Assembly: GCF_001021555.1 (NCBI RefSeq)
Contig: NZ_LDCP01000001.1
Coordinates: 806,001-870,000 of the forward strand
Reading direction: 5' to 3'
From: Aurantiacibacter marinus
GTDB lineage: Bacteria; Pseudomonadota; Alphaproteobacteria; Sphingomonadales; Sphingomonadaceae
DNA length: 64,000 bases
Positions 42,818 through 51,439 of the stretch are shown piece by piece. The stretch's first letter is position 1, and each line of letters opens with the position of its first letter. A model generated the notes under the pieces. That model was not told the origin of the DNA. It saw only the letters and a program-made list of their open reading frames with translations, and did not search any database. A program made the position numbers and the translations under genes.

Positions 42818-44410
42818 TCAGGCTGCCTTGGCGACATCCTCTGCCGCTTCGGTCCGAATCAGATAATCGAAGGCGGACAGGGCGGCTTTGGAGCCTGCCC
42901 CCATCGCAACCACGATCTGCTTGTATGGGACGGTGGTGCAGTCGCCGGCGGCGAATATGCCGGGCATGTTGGTCTTGCCATGCGCATCGATCACGATTTC
43001 GCGGTGCTTTGAAAGCTCCAGCCCGCTGTCTTCCAGCCATTCCGTATTGGGCACGAGCCCGATCTGCACAAACACACCTTCGAGTGCGAGATCGTGTTCG
43101 TCGCCGCTGGCGCGGTCTTTCCAGCCAAGGCCGTTCACCCGGTCGCCATCGCCGGTGACCTTGGTGGTCTGGGCGTTCACGAGGATTTCTACATTCGGCA
43201 AACTGCGCAGCTTGTCTACCAGCACCTTGTCAGCGCGAAGCTGTGTATCGAATTCAATCACCGTGACATGGCCGACGATACCAGCGAGGTCGATTGCAGC
43301 TTCGACGCCGGAGTTTCCGCCACCGATTACTGCAACGCGCTTGCCCTTGAACAGCGGTCCGTCGCAATGCGGGCAGTACGCCACGCCCTTGTTCCGGTAT
43401 TCCTGCTCACCCGGCACGCCAAGCGAGCGCCAACGAGCCCCGGTGGAGAGGATGAGAGAGCGCGCCTTGAGCACCGCGCCATTTTCCAGCTCGACCTTGT
43501 GCAGGCCGCCGGGGCGATCCGCCGGGATCAGCTTGCTTGCGACCGCAAGGTTCATCAGATCTATGGAGTCCTGAGAGGCAACTTGCCTGCCCAGATCACC
43601 TGTCAGCTTGGGACCTTCGGTATATTCCGTACCGGGCAGGTTTTCGATGCCGAGTGTATCGTTCAGCTGCCCGCCAAAGCGTTCTGCGGCAATGCCGGTG
43701 CGAATGCCTTTGCGCGCGGTATAGATAGCTGAGGAAACCCCGCCAGGACCGCCGCCGACGACCAGAACCTCAAACGGTTCTTTCGCATCCAGCTTCTCGG
43801 CGGCCTTCGCTGCCGAGCCGGTGTCCACTTTGGCCAGTACCTCTTCCAGCGTCATCTTGCCGTTGAAGAAGCTTTCCCCGTTAAGGAAAGTCGCGGGCAC
43901 GGCCATGATGTCACGGGCGTCCACTTCATCCTGGAAGGTGCCGCCTTCGATCAGGGTCGCAGTTATCCGCGGGTTTTCGAGTGCCATCAGCGTCAATGCC
44001 TGCACCACGTCCGGGCAGTTGTGGCAGCTGAGCGAGAAATACATCTCGAAATTGAAATCGCCTTCGAGCGCGCGGATCTGCTCCAGCACCTCGTCAGAAA
44101 CCTTGGGCGGGTGGCCGCCTGCCCACAGCAGTGCGAGCACGAGCGAGGTGAATTCATGGCCCATCGGCAGCCCTGCAAAGCGGACCCAGCGCGATGCGTC
44201 CGATGCACGGCGGACGATGAAGCTGGGACGGCGCGTGTCGTCCCCGTCGAATGTCGCGGAAACCTTGTCTGACAGGCCTTCGATAGCCTCCAGCAGCTCT
44301 CGCGTTTCTTCCGATTTCTTGCCTTCACCCAGAGACGCGACAAGCTCGATCGGCTCGCGCAGATTGGCGAGATAGCTTTTGAGCTGGTCTTTCAAATTCT
44401 GGTCGAGCAT
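42818..44410 (-). CDS. ahpF: alkyl hydroperoxide reductase subunit F
   Basis: 530 residues. AhpF passes electrons from NADH through FAD and disulfides to AhpC. The N-terminal tandem thioredoxin-fold domain has the CHNCPDV active site; the C-terminal thioredoxin-reductase-like part has FAD motif [11 protein letters not shown], active-site [12 protein letters not shown] motif [12 protein letters not shown] and [15 protein letters not shown]. It lies 136 nt downstream of ahpC on the same strand; a hairpin between them may attenuate rather than abolish read-through. Confidence 0.96.
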   Translation of the reverse strand: MLDQNLKDQLKSYLANLREPIELVASLGEGKKSEETRELLEAIEGLSDKVSATFDGDDTRRPSFIVRRASDASRWVRFAGLPMGHEFTSLVLALLWAGGHPPKVSDEVLEQIRALEGDFNFEMYFSLSCHNCPDVVQALTLMALENPRITATLIEGGTFQDEVDARDIMAVPATFLNGESFFNGKMTLEEVLAKVDTGSAAKAAEKLDAKEPFEVLVVGGGPGGVSSAIYTARKGIRTGIAAERFGGQLNDTLGIENLPGTEYTEGPKLTGDLGRQVASQDSIDLMNLAVASKLIPADRPGGLHKVELENGAVLKARSLILSTGARWRSLGVPGEQEYRNKGVAYCPHCDGPLFKGKRVAVIGGGNSGVEAAIDLAGIVGHVTVIEFDTQLRADKVLVDKLRSLPNVEILVNAQTTKVTGDGDRVNGLGWKDRASGDEHDLALEGVFVQIGLVPNTEWLEDSGLELSKHREIVIDAHGKTNMPGIFAAGDCTTVPYKQIVVAMGAGSKAALSAFDYLIRTEAAEDVAKAA

Positions 44411-44439
44411 CGGTGCATCCTGTCGTTGAGTGAAGCGTA

Positions 44440-44477
44440 AAGGCCCGGAGCGAGGGAGGGGGGGTGCTCCGGGCCTT
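44440..44477 (-). terminator. hairpin between ahpC and ahpF
   Basis: AAGGCCCGGAGC (44440-44451) pairs with GCTCCGGGCCTT (44466-44477). The T-run on the minus strand is short (CCTTTACG), so partial termination that keeps AhpC above AhpF is plausible. Confidence 0.7.
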
Positions 44478-44546
44478 CTTGCGACCCGGACCGGGGGGCG
44501 GTCCGAGTGAAACGCGGCGGGCCGAAGCCCGGACGCGCAATTTCAA

Positions 44547-45113
44547 TTAGATCTTGCCGACCAGGTCGAGCGAAGGTGCAAGCGTGTCGCTGCCTTCTTC
44601 CCATGCGGCGGGGCAGACCTGACCCGGGTTGGCGCGTACGTACTGCGCGGCGCGGATCTTGCGGACGAGTTCGTTCGCGTTGCGGCCCACGCCTTCACAG
44701 GTCTGTTCCATGATCTGGATCACGCCGTCGGGATCGACCACGAATGTCGCGCGGTCGGCAAGGCCAACGCCTTCACGCAGCACATCGAAATTGCGCGCAA
44801 GATTGTGGTTCTGGTCGCCCAGGAAGGCGAACTTCAGCTTGCTGATCTTGTCAGAGCTGTCGTGCCATGCCTTGTGGCTGAAGTGAGTGTCGGTGGATAC
44901 GCCGTACACGTCAACGTCCAGCTTCTGCAGCATGTCGTAATGTTCGCCGAGGTCTTCGAGCTCTGTCGGGCATACGAAGGTGAAGTCGGCTGGGTAGAAG
45001 AAGAAGATCGCCCACTTGCCCTTCACGTCTTCGTCGGTGACATCGAAGAAGTCCTTGTCCGCCTGAAATGCGGTTGCCGTGAACGGTTTGATCTGGCTGC
45101 CGATAATACCCAT
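44547..45113 (-). CDS. ahpC: alkyl hydroperoxide reductase subunit C (peroxiredoxin)
   Basis: 188 residues beginning [11 protein letters not shown] at 45113; the frame is open further upstream but that part is not coding. It is a typical 2-Cys peroxiredoxin: peroxidatic Cys in [13 protein letters not shown] and resolving Cys in PGQVCPAAW. It reduces H2O2 and organic peroxides and is recycled by AhpF, encoded next. Four CGAT/ATCG half-sites about 100 nt upstream suggest OxyR-type control, though no oxyR is in the window. Confidence 0.97.
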   Translation of the reverse strand: MGIIGSQIKPFTATAFQADKDFFDVTDEDVKGKWAIFFFYPADFTFVCPTELEDLGEHYDMLQKLDVDVYGVSTDTHFSHKAWHDSSDKISKLKFAFLGDQNHNLARNFDVLREGVGLADRATFVVDPDGVIQIMEQTCEGVGRNANELVRKIRAAQYVRANPGQVCPAAWEEGSDTLAPSLDLVGKI

Positions 45114-45215
45114 GTGAAATTTTCCTGTCTGATTGGTGCGAAAGTCAAAGCCCCGAAATGAGGCGGTTTGATCTGATAACGCACGACAGGTAGGATTTGT
45201 TGCAATGCACAAAAG

Positions 45216-45249
45216 CGATATTGTGCGATAAGTATCATCGGAATAATCG
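45216..45249 (-). promoter_or_regulatory. OxyR-like operator upstream of ahpC
   Basis: CGAT at 45216 and 45226, then ATCG at 45237 and 45246. The starts are 10, 11 and 9 nt apart, about one helical turn each, and the two halves are in opposite orientation. OxyR tetramers contact four ATAG-like elements at such intervals, and ahpC is a classical OxyR target. The half-site is not the E. coli ATAG, so this is a candidate only. Confidence 0.4.
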
Positions 45250-45327
45250 ATTAAGGGCGTAGAACTTTCATAAAGTGCAACAGGTGGTGCGTTCTACGCA
45301 ACACTTACGCGATGGCGGAGGTAGCTT

Positions 45328-46395
45328 TCAGCCGCATTGCGCGCGGTGAAGCAGTTTCTGATCCGCCAGCACCAGCGCCATCATCGCCTCTACCACCGGC
45401 ACACCGCGAATGCCGACGCAAGGGTCATGACGGCCCTTGGTGCGGATTTCGGTCGCTTCGCCCGAACTGGTAATCGTCTCGACAGGGGTCAGGATGGAGC
45501 TGGTCGGCTTGAACGCCACACGCGTCACAACTGGCTGTCCGGTCGAAATGCCGCCCGCGATGCCGCCCGCGTGATTGGCGCTGAATTCCGGTCCATCCTC
45601 GCCGGGGCGCATCGGATCGGCATTGCCTTCACCAGACAGGCGCGCTGCGGCGAAACCGTCGCCAATCTCCACGCCCTTTACCGCATTGATGCTGACCATG
45701 GCGGCAGCGAGTTCGCTGTCCAGCTTTGCATAGACCGGTGCGCCCCAACCGGCGGGAACGCCGGTCGCTTCGCAGGCCACACTCGCGCCGAGTGATGACC
45801 CGGCTTTGCGCGTTTCATCGATTACGCTTTCCCAATGGGCCGCGGCTTGCGCATCGGGGCAAAAGAACGGGTTTTCGCGGATTTGCCCTGCGTCGAAGCG
45901 GGAATAGTCGATCGGATGCTCGCCAATTGCTTCGGCCCATCCGGTGATGGTGACTTCGGGAATGACCAGCCGCGCGATTGCGCCTGCTGCCACCCGCGCC
46001 GCTGTTTCGCGTGCGCTCGACCGTCCGCCGCCGCGATAATCGCGGAAACCGTATTTCGCATCATAAGTGTAGTCCGCATGGCCGGGGCGGTATGCCTTGG
46101 CGACTTCGGAATAATCCTTGCTGCGCTGGTCGGTGTTCTCGATCATCAGGCTGATCGGCGTGCCGGTGGTGCGTCCTTCGAATACGCCTGAAAGAATGCG
46201 CACCTCGTCCGCCTCCCGCCGCTGCGTGGTGAAGCGGTTCTTGCCGGGCTTGCGCGCATCAAGGAAGGGCTGGATATGCTGTTCGCAAAGTTCGATGCCC
46301 GGCGGGCACCCGTCAACCACCACGCCCAATGCAGGCCCGTGGCTCTCCCCCCATGTGGTGAAACGAAAGACGCGTCCGAATGTGTTCCAGCTCAT
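45328..46395 (-). CDS. aroC: chorismate synthase
   Basis: 355 residues beginning [29 protein letters not shown], the family start; the upstream frame to 46458 is not coding. AroC makes chorismate from EPSP with reduced FMN. The signatures GESHGPALG, the R-rich [23 protein letters not shown] region and [11 protein letters not shown] are present. It is divergent from ruvA across a 316-nt non-coding region. Confidence 0.97.
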   Translation of the reverse strand: MSWNTFGRVFRFTTWGESHGPALGVVVDGCPPGIELCEQHIQPFLDARKPGKNRFTTQRREADEVRILSGVFEGRTTGTPISLMIENTDQRSKDYSEVAKAYRPGHADYTYDAKYGFRDYRGGGRSSARETAARVAAGAIARLVIPEVTITGWAEAIGEHPIDYSRFDAGQIRENPFFCPDAQAAAHWESVIDETRKAGSSLGASVACEATGVPAGWGAPVYAKLDSELAAAMVSINAVKGVEIGDGFAAARLSGEGNADPMRPGEDGPEFSANHAGGIAGGISTGQPVVTRVAFKPTSSILTPVETITSSGEATEIRTKGRHDPCVGIRGVPVVEAMMALVLADQKLLHRAQCG

Positions 46396-46711
46396 GCGGC
46401 GTCCTTTGCGCGATTGTTTCGCGTCTGTCGAGTTTCCTACACGGCCTTTGAGGTGCAAGCCTGCCGGCCATGAAATGCTCCCGCCTTTCGGAACAGTGTT
46501 TTTATGCGCCGATGTGTCACCCTGCTCGGCGCAGCGCTTTTCGGGATGTAACGATCTGGAATTGTTTGCTTTTGATCGTAAGAATGCATGGGTTACACAC
46601 TGTAACCTTTGTCACCCTGTTTGCAGGCCCGGGTGCACGCGTCCCGCGACATTGCGGACAAATTGCGCTTGGTGCTGGCAAATTGATCCAGCGACGGGCA
46701 GAGAACAAACC
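46396..46711. other. aroC-ruvA divergent region
   Basis: 316 nt with no convincing gene. It contains the second copy of the TGT(A/C)AC array and must carry both promoters. ruvC, often just upstream of ruvA in other bacteria, is not here. Confidence 0.5.
46515..46623. repeat. two-copy TGT(A/C)AC array, copy 2 (ruvA side)
   Basis: TGTCACCCTG at 46515-46524, TGTAAC near 46547, then the palindrome GGTTACA-CAC-TGTAACC at 46591-46607 followed directly by TTTGTCACCCTGTT. The palindrome plus following 14 bases match the copy at 20167-20197 except in the 3-nt loop. Confidence 0.65.
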
Positions 46712-46745
46712 ATGATTGCAAAGCTGACATGATTGCTAAGTTAAC
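46712..46745 (+). repeat. 17-bp imperfect tandem duplication of the ruvA start
   Basis: 46712-46728 and 46729-46745 match at 14 of 17 positions, both beginning ATGATTGC. The first copy encodes MIAKLT then TGA, and its stop overlaps the ruvA ATG (ATGA). Confidence 0.85.
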
Positions 46746-47340
46746 TGGACGCTTGGACGAAAGCGGCGAAGACTGGGCCGTGCTCGATGTGCAGGGCGTG
46801 GGCTATCTGGTCCACTGCTCCAACCGGACGCTGGCCGCGCTCGGCGGTTCGGGGGAGATGTGCACCGTCTACACCGATTTGCAGGTGAGCGAGAACGACA
46901 TGCGCCTGCTTGGCTTTGCCGACGCCGGAGAACGCGACTGGTTCCGCCTTCTCACACAGGTCCAGGGCGTGGGCAGCAAAGTGGGGCTGGCGATCCTCTC
47001 GGCATTGTCGGCTGGCGAACTGCGCGATGCCTGTGCGGCGGGCGACGCGGCGACTGTGGCGCGCGCGAACGGCGTGGGCCCAAAGCTGGCCGGTCGCATC
47101 GTGAACGAATTGAAGGACAAGGCCCAAGCTCTACCAGGCGCAATGCCGGGAGTTTCGGTTGGCGGAACGATGATCTCCCATGCGGGCGGAGCAAGCGCCG
47201 ATGCAGTCAGCGCCTTGCAGAACCTCGGCTTCAAGCCTGCCGTTGCGGCTCAGGCCGTGGCGCGTGCGCAGGAAGAACTGGGCGAGGGTGCTGCCGAGGG
47301 CGATCTTATCCGCGTGGCGTTGAAAAAGGCGGCAGGGTAG
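46729..47340 (+). CDS. ruvA: Holliday junction branch migration protein RuvA
   Basis: 203 residues starting [31 protein letters not shown], the OB-fold domain I. Domain II has the two helix-hairpin-helix motifs ([16 protein letters not shown] and [17 protein letters not shown]), and domain III at the end contacts RuvB. RuvA tetramers clamp Holliday junctions and load RuvB. A duplicated start just upstream makes a six-codon leader. Five bases separate the stop from the DsrE-like gene, itself overlapping ruvB. Confidence 0.96.
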   Translation: MIAKLTGRLDESGEDWAVLDVQGVGYLVHCSNRTLAALGGSGEMCTVYTDLQVSENDMRLLGFADAGERDWFRLLTQVQGVGSKVGLAILSALSAGELRDACAAGDAATVARANGVGPKLAGRIVNELKDKAQALPGAMPGVSVGGTMISHAGGASADAVSALQNLGFKPAVAAQAVARAQEELGEGAAEGDLIRVALKKAAG

Positions 47341-47344
47341 GAGA

Positions 47345-47890
47345 ATGACGATGAGATGCGTTCTGATTTTCGCTGCCTTGGCCTTCGCCGCCCCCGCTGC
47401 AGCACAGGATACCGAGTGGCAGCTTGGCCCCATTTTTGCGGATTTCGGCCCCCATGCCGCAGTGGAGGGTGTCGAGGATTTTCCCGCCGATACCGAACTG
47501 GCACACAGCTTCGACGTGGCAGACCGCGCCGAAGGGGATCGTCGCAATCGCGGCTTTGAAAGCGCTGCGCGGTTCATCAATATGCACGCCGCCCACGGGG
47601 TGGACCCCGCCAATATGCGCGCCGCCGTTGTGGTGCATGGCAGCGCCGTGCTCGACCTGCTGACCGATGAGGCGCTTGTGGCGCGCGAGGATGAGCGGGA
47701 AAGCAACGCCAGCGGCGCGATGGTCCGCGAAATGCTGGACCACGGCGTGCGCTTTATCGTCTGCGGCCAAAGCGCGGCAGGGCAAGGCGTGGAACGCGGC
47801 GACCTGATTCCTGGCGTGGAGATGGCGCTTTCTGCGATGACAGCGCATGCGCGGTTGCAGCAGCAGGGATATACGGTGAACCCGTTTTGA
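47345..47890 (+). CDS. secreted DsrE-family-like protein between ruvA and ruvB
   Basis: 181 residues. A Sec signal ([21 protein letters not shown]) points to the periplasm. The mature domain has [21 protein letters not shown] and [37 protein letters not shown], which matches the DsrE/COG1416 pattern with the conserved Cys in IVCGQS. Family members bind small thiols or sulfur carriers. It is locked in the ruvA-ruvB transcript (4 nt after ruvA; a TTGA overlap with ruvB), but no recombination role for an exported protein is obvious. Confidence 0.85.
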   Translation: MTMRCVLIFAALAFAAPAAAQDTEWQLGPIFADFGPHAAVEGVEDFPADTELAHSFDVADRAEGDRRNRGFESAARFINMHAAHGVDPANMRAAVVVHGSAVLDLLTDEALVAREDERESNASGAMVREMLDHGVRFIVCGQSAAGQGVERGDLIPGVEMALSAMTAHARLQQQGYTVNPF

Positions 47891-48915
47891 CCGACCAACC
47901 CATCCACTCCCCCGACCGCCAGCCGGAAGATCCGGACGCGGCTCTGCGTCCGAAAACGCTCAAGGAGTTCATCGGGCAGGAAGCGGCGCGCGATAATCTG
48001 CGCGTCTTTATCGAAGCGGCGCGTGGCCGGTCCGAAGCGATGGACCATGTGCTGTTCTTCGGCCCTCCCGGCCTTGGCAAGACCACGCTGGCGCAGATCG
48101 TTGCGCGGGAACTGGGCGCAGGGTTTCGGGCCACGTCCGGCCCGGTTATCGCCAAGGCAGGCGATCTGGCGGCGCTGCTCACCAATCTTGAGCCGAACGA
48201 CGTGCTGTTCATCGACGAAATCCATCGCCTCAATCCGGTGGTGGAGGAAGTGCTCTATCCTGCGATGGAGGACCGCGCGCTGGACATTATTATTGGGGAG
48301 GGGCCGTCTGCCCGATCCGTGCGGATCGACTTGCCGCCCTTCACGCTGGTGGGGGCAACCACGCGCCAGGGCCTGCTGACCACGCCGCTGCGCGACCGGT
48401 TCGGCATCCCAGTGCGGCTGGTGTTCTACACGCAGGAGGAACTCACGCAGGTCGTCACCCGCGGGGCGCGGCTGCTGGGAATGCCGGTCGATCCCTCCGG
48501 CGCGGGCGAGATTGCGCGGCGTTCCAGAGGCACGCCCCGCGTTGCCGGACGATTGCTCCGCCGAGTGCGGGATTTTGCGCAGGTGATGGGTGAAAGCACC
48601 GTGACCGATGCCATTGCAGACGAGGCGTTGACCCGGCTGGAAATCGATGCGCTGGGCCTGGATGCCATGGACCGCCGCTATCTTACCATGATTGCCACCA
48701 CCTATAAGGGCGGGCCCGTAGGTGTCGAAACGCTGGCTGCCGGCCTCGCCGAACCGCGCGATACGGTGGAGGATGTGATCGAGCCTTACCTCATCCAGCT
48801 GGGCCTGATCGCGCGCACAGCGCGGGGGCGCTGCCTGAACGATGGCGGATGGAATCACCTGGGTCTGCCTGCTCCGAATGGCCAGCAGGAGGGGCTGTTC
48901 GACGGAGACAAATGA
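47887..48915 (+). CDS. ruvB: Holliday junction branch migration helicase RuvB
   Basis: 342 residues. AAA+ motor that drives branch migration with RuvA. Signatures: [18 protein letters not shown], Walker [15 protein letters not shown], Walker [13 protein letters not shown], sensor region [20 protein letters not shown] and the winged-helix C-terminus [29 protein letters not shown]. The start is a TTG that overlaps the stop of the DsrE-like gene (TTGA), with no better alternative. Confidence 0.96.
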   Translation: MTDQPIHSPDRQPEDPDAALRPKTLKEFIGQEAARDNLRVFIEAARGRSEAMDHVLFFGPPGLGKTTLAQIVARELGAGFRATSGPVIAKAGDLAALLTNLEPNDVLFIDEIHRLNPVVEEVLYPAMEDRALDIIIGEGPSARSVRIDLPPFTLVGATTRQGLLTTPLRDRFGIPVRLVFYTQEELTQVVTRGARLLGMPVDPSGAGEIARRSRGTPRVAGRLLRRVRDFAQVMGESTVTDAIADEALTRLEIDALGLDAMDRRYLTMIATTYKGGPVGVETLAAGLAEPRDTVEDVIEPYLIQLGLIARTARGRCLNDGGWNHLGLPAPNGQQEGLFDGDK

Positions 48916-49149
48916 TCGCATTTCATTAAGGTTTTGTGCGCAATTGCAGGCAATTCGGTTCCATTGTGGGACACAAGCCTCCGAGCCGCGGAAATCCGGT
49001 ATTTTAATCGCAGTTCAGGTCACGAATTCATGGTTAATACCATTGCCGTGACTGCATTTCCAAGTCTCTTTGCCAGAACGCGAAAGAAGCCGTCGGCGCC
49101 ATTGAGGGTGCTGCAGGCTGGCTTCGCGGAAAAGTGAAAGAGATTATTC

Positions 49150-50748
49150 ATGTCGGTACGCATGGCTATTGCGAAACTGAGCGCCGCAGCTGCAGGCGGA
49201 GCAATCATTGGTGGAGGCGCTGTTCACGTCGCTGAACCGCAGACCTCCGTTGTCCGCTACAAATCGGACGATGCTGGCGCTGGCGAACTCATCGATGTGA
49301 AAACAGACGGTGAGCGTCCAGTGGTCCACACTGCGCGCCGCACTGTCGATCCACGTCCGCAGCGCCGTTTGCGCCGGACAATCGAACGCGTTTGCTGTGA
49401 CGAAGAGCCTGATTACGAACTGGCGGGCGTTCCCCTGCCACTTCCAGCCTTGCCGAGCGCACCATTGCGCGGCGGCGGCGGTGGCCAACCGGTAGTGATC
49501 GGAGGCGGCCTGGGTGGCGGCGGCTTCGGCGGCGGCTTCTTCGGCGGTTTCTTTGGCGGCAGCAGCGGCGGCGGCAGCGCCAGCGCGGTAGTCGACATGA
49601 GCACAACCACAACAACAACCGGCGGCGAAGGCACCAGCGGTTCGAGCGGCGATATCATTATTGATATCGACAACTCCTCAACAGGCTCCTCGACCTCCAC
49701 ATCGGGCGGTTCCACCTCGACCTCCGGCGGCTCGACTTCCACATCGGGCGATGTCAGCAGTTCTTCGGGAACGGTAACAAGTACGTCTTCTACCGGTGAA
49801 TTCTCGAGCACCACGTCCTCCTCAACCGGCGGCGTGACCAGTACGACATCATCTTCCACGGGCGGCGTGACCAGCACTACCGGCGGTGTGACGAGCACTA
49901 CTGGCGGCGTGACGAGCACGTCATCGTCTTCCGGTAATGTGACCTCGTCGACTTCGGGCTCCAGCTCGTCGTCTACTTCTTCCAGCACCAGCTCTTCGGG
50001 CGGCGGTAGCACCAGCACCTCGACCAGCAGCGGCACTTCGGGAACGAGCGGCACATCCGGTACGTCGGGCACGACCGGCCATCCGGGTACGTCATCGGGT
50101 ACCTCTGGCACCAGCGGTACATCAGGCGCTTCGGGCACGTCGACCACGACGGGCGGCATAACTAGCACTGGCGGCTCGACCACATCCACCACGTCGGGCG
50201 GAATCAGTTCGACCACGACCACGGGCGGCGTGACCAGCACCACCAGTGGCGGCAACACCACTTCCACCACCACCAGCGGGACGACGACAACCACCGGCGG
50301 ATCGACCACCACGACCGGGGGCTCCACCACCACGGGCGGGACTTCGGGTACAAGCGGCACCTCCGGCACGACTAGCGGCGTCAGCACCTCGACATCGACC
50401 AGCACCGGCGGGGTCAGCACGACAACTGGCGGGGTTAGCACTACCACCGGCGGCGTTACATCCACCACGTCCAGCTCTGGCGATGTGACCAGCTCGACCA
50501 GTTCGTCCAGCTCCACCTCGACCAGTTCGTCGACCTCAACGTCGACCAGCTCTTCGAGCAGCACAAGCACCAGCTCGGGTACGACCGGGACCAGCGGAAC
50601 TTCGGGCACGAGCGGAACGTCCGGCACCACCGGTACGCCGGTTCCGGCACCAGGCATGTTGCTGTTGTTCGGTGCAGGCGCAGGCGCAGTCTTTGTGCGG
50701 CGCCGCCGCAGCAAGAAGAACGGCAATCAGGAAATGGCAGCCGCCTGA
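49150..50748 (+). CDS. large Ser/Thr/Gly-repeat surface protein with PEP-CTERM-like tail
   Basis: 532 residues. An N-terminal Ala/Gly-rich hydrophobic segment (residues about 8-27) is followed by a basic region, a poly-Gly/Phe stretch (about 105-140), and then about 340 residues of Ser/Thr/Gly repeats (TSGTSG, STSTS, TTTGG types). The end GTPVPAPGMLLLFGAGAGAVFVRRRRSKK is a PEP-CTERM-like sorting signal: short motif VPAPG, one helix, Arg cluster. Such proteins are anchored or processed at the envelope by exosortase systems and often glycosylated; no exosortase is in the window. Its own terminator follows. Confidence 0.85.
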   Translation: MSVRMAIAKLSAAAAGGAIIGGGAVHVAEPQTSVVRYKSDDAGAGELIDVKTDGERPVVHTARRTVDPRPQRRLRRTIERVCCDEEPDYELAGVPLPLPALPSAPLRGGGGGQPVVIGGGLGGGGFGGGFFGGFFGGSSGGGSASAVVDMSTTTTTTGGEGTSGSSGDIIIDIDNSSTGSSTSTSGGSTSTSGGSTSTSGDVSSSSGTVTSTSSTGEFSSTTSSSTGGVTSTTSSSTGGVTSTTGGVTSTTGGVTSTSSSSGNVTSSTSGSSSSSTSSSTSSSGGGSTSTSTSSGTSGTSGTSGTSGTTGHPGTSSGTSGTSGTSGASGTSTTTGGITSTGGSTTSTTSGGISSTTTTGGVTSTTSGGNTTSTTTSGTTTTTGGSTTTTGGSTTTGGTSGTSGTSGTTSGVSTSTSTSTGGVSTTTGGVSTTTGGVTSTTSSSGDVTSSTSSSSSTSTSSSTSTSTSSSSSTSTSSGTTGTSGTSGTSGTSGTTGTPVPAPGMLLLFGAGAGAVFVRRRRSKKNGNQEMAAA

Positions 50749-50770
50749 CCGGCAGCCTTCATCTTCCTAC

Positions 50771-50802
50771 AAAAAGGGCGGCCTTAGCGGGCCGCCCTTT
50801 TT
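50771..50802 (+). terminator. terminator of the Ser/Thr-rich surface protein
   Basis: AAAAAGGGCGGCC (50771-50783) pairs with GGCCGCCCTTTTT (50790-50802). Symmetric A/T tracts make it work in both directions. Confidence 0.9.
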
Positions 50803-50986
50803 CGTTTCAGCCTGTTTCGTTGACCCAATCGACCCGGTCAAGAGTGAGGCTTTCGCCAAGCTTTCAGATTTCCTGATAAACTTGGCCCTTCAGTTTCACT
50901 GCTCCGTTGATGTGGCCGCCCGCATCGTGCTTCTCCCGCCCAGCTGCAATCAGCAAGCATGAGCAATAACCTGTGCGCCGACAGAC

Positions 50987-51439
50987 CTATTGGGTGGGAG
51001 CGACCCCGATCACATCGCCGCCGGCCTCTTCCCAGGCTATAATCCCGCCCGCCAGATGGCGCACAGTGCTGCCGGTATGTTCGGCAAGCATCTGCGCGGC
51101 CTGCTCCGACCGGCGTGCGGAGCGGCAGTAGAGGATCGTTTCGCGGGTGTTCTCGACAGGAATGCTGGCGGCATCAAAGGTTTCGACAGGAGCGTTTAGC
51201 GAACCTGGCAACCGGCCGGCGCCAAACTCCTCTGGCGTACGAACATCCACCAGAACGACTTCGCCGCGTGCTATCAGCGCGTTCAGTTCTGCCACGTCGA
51301 GCGTCTGGACCATCGCCGCAGAAGCGCGCGCACTTTCGAATGTCCCGGCCGCCATCGCCTCGGGTGTCGGCAGTGCGCGCTCATTCGAGCAGGCAGTTAA
51401 TGCCAACAATGCCGAGGCGATAAGCAGGCCTCGCATCAT
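50987..51439 (-). CDS. rhodanese-domain lipoprotein
   Basis: 150 residues. The signal ends in a lipobox LLALTACS (Cys about residue 16), so it is lipid-anchored outside the inner membrane. The rhodanese domain has VVLVDVRTPEEFGAGRLPGSLNAP and the active-site loop LYCRSARRSEQAA with the catalytic Cys. It probably handles sulfur or thiol redox in the envelope. Its ATG overlaps the aconitase stop (ATGA), so the two genes are coupled although the proteins act in different compartments. Confidence 0.88.
   Translation of the reverse strand: MMRGLLIASALLALTACSNERALPTPEAMAAGTFESARASAAMVQTLDVAELNALIARGEVVLVDVRTPEEFGAGRLPGSLNAPVETFDAASIPVENTRETILYCRSARRSEQAAQMLAEHTGSTVRHLAGGIIAWEEAGGDVIGVAPTQ

Noticed and set aside
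47131-48921. 596-residue minus-strand frame over ruvA-ruvB
   Set aside because: Antisense shadow; the plus strand encodes clear RuvA, DsrE-like and RuvB.
49590-50640. possible CRISPR-like repeat array
   Set aside because: The periodic bases are short, irregular Ser/Thr/Gly codon repeats in frame, with no constant repeat and spacer structure.
49413-50726. 437-residue Val/Pro-rich open frame on the minus strand
   Set aside because: It is the antisense of the Ser/Thr/Gly repeats, whose codons lack stops in that frame; no ribosome site or family pattern.
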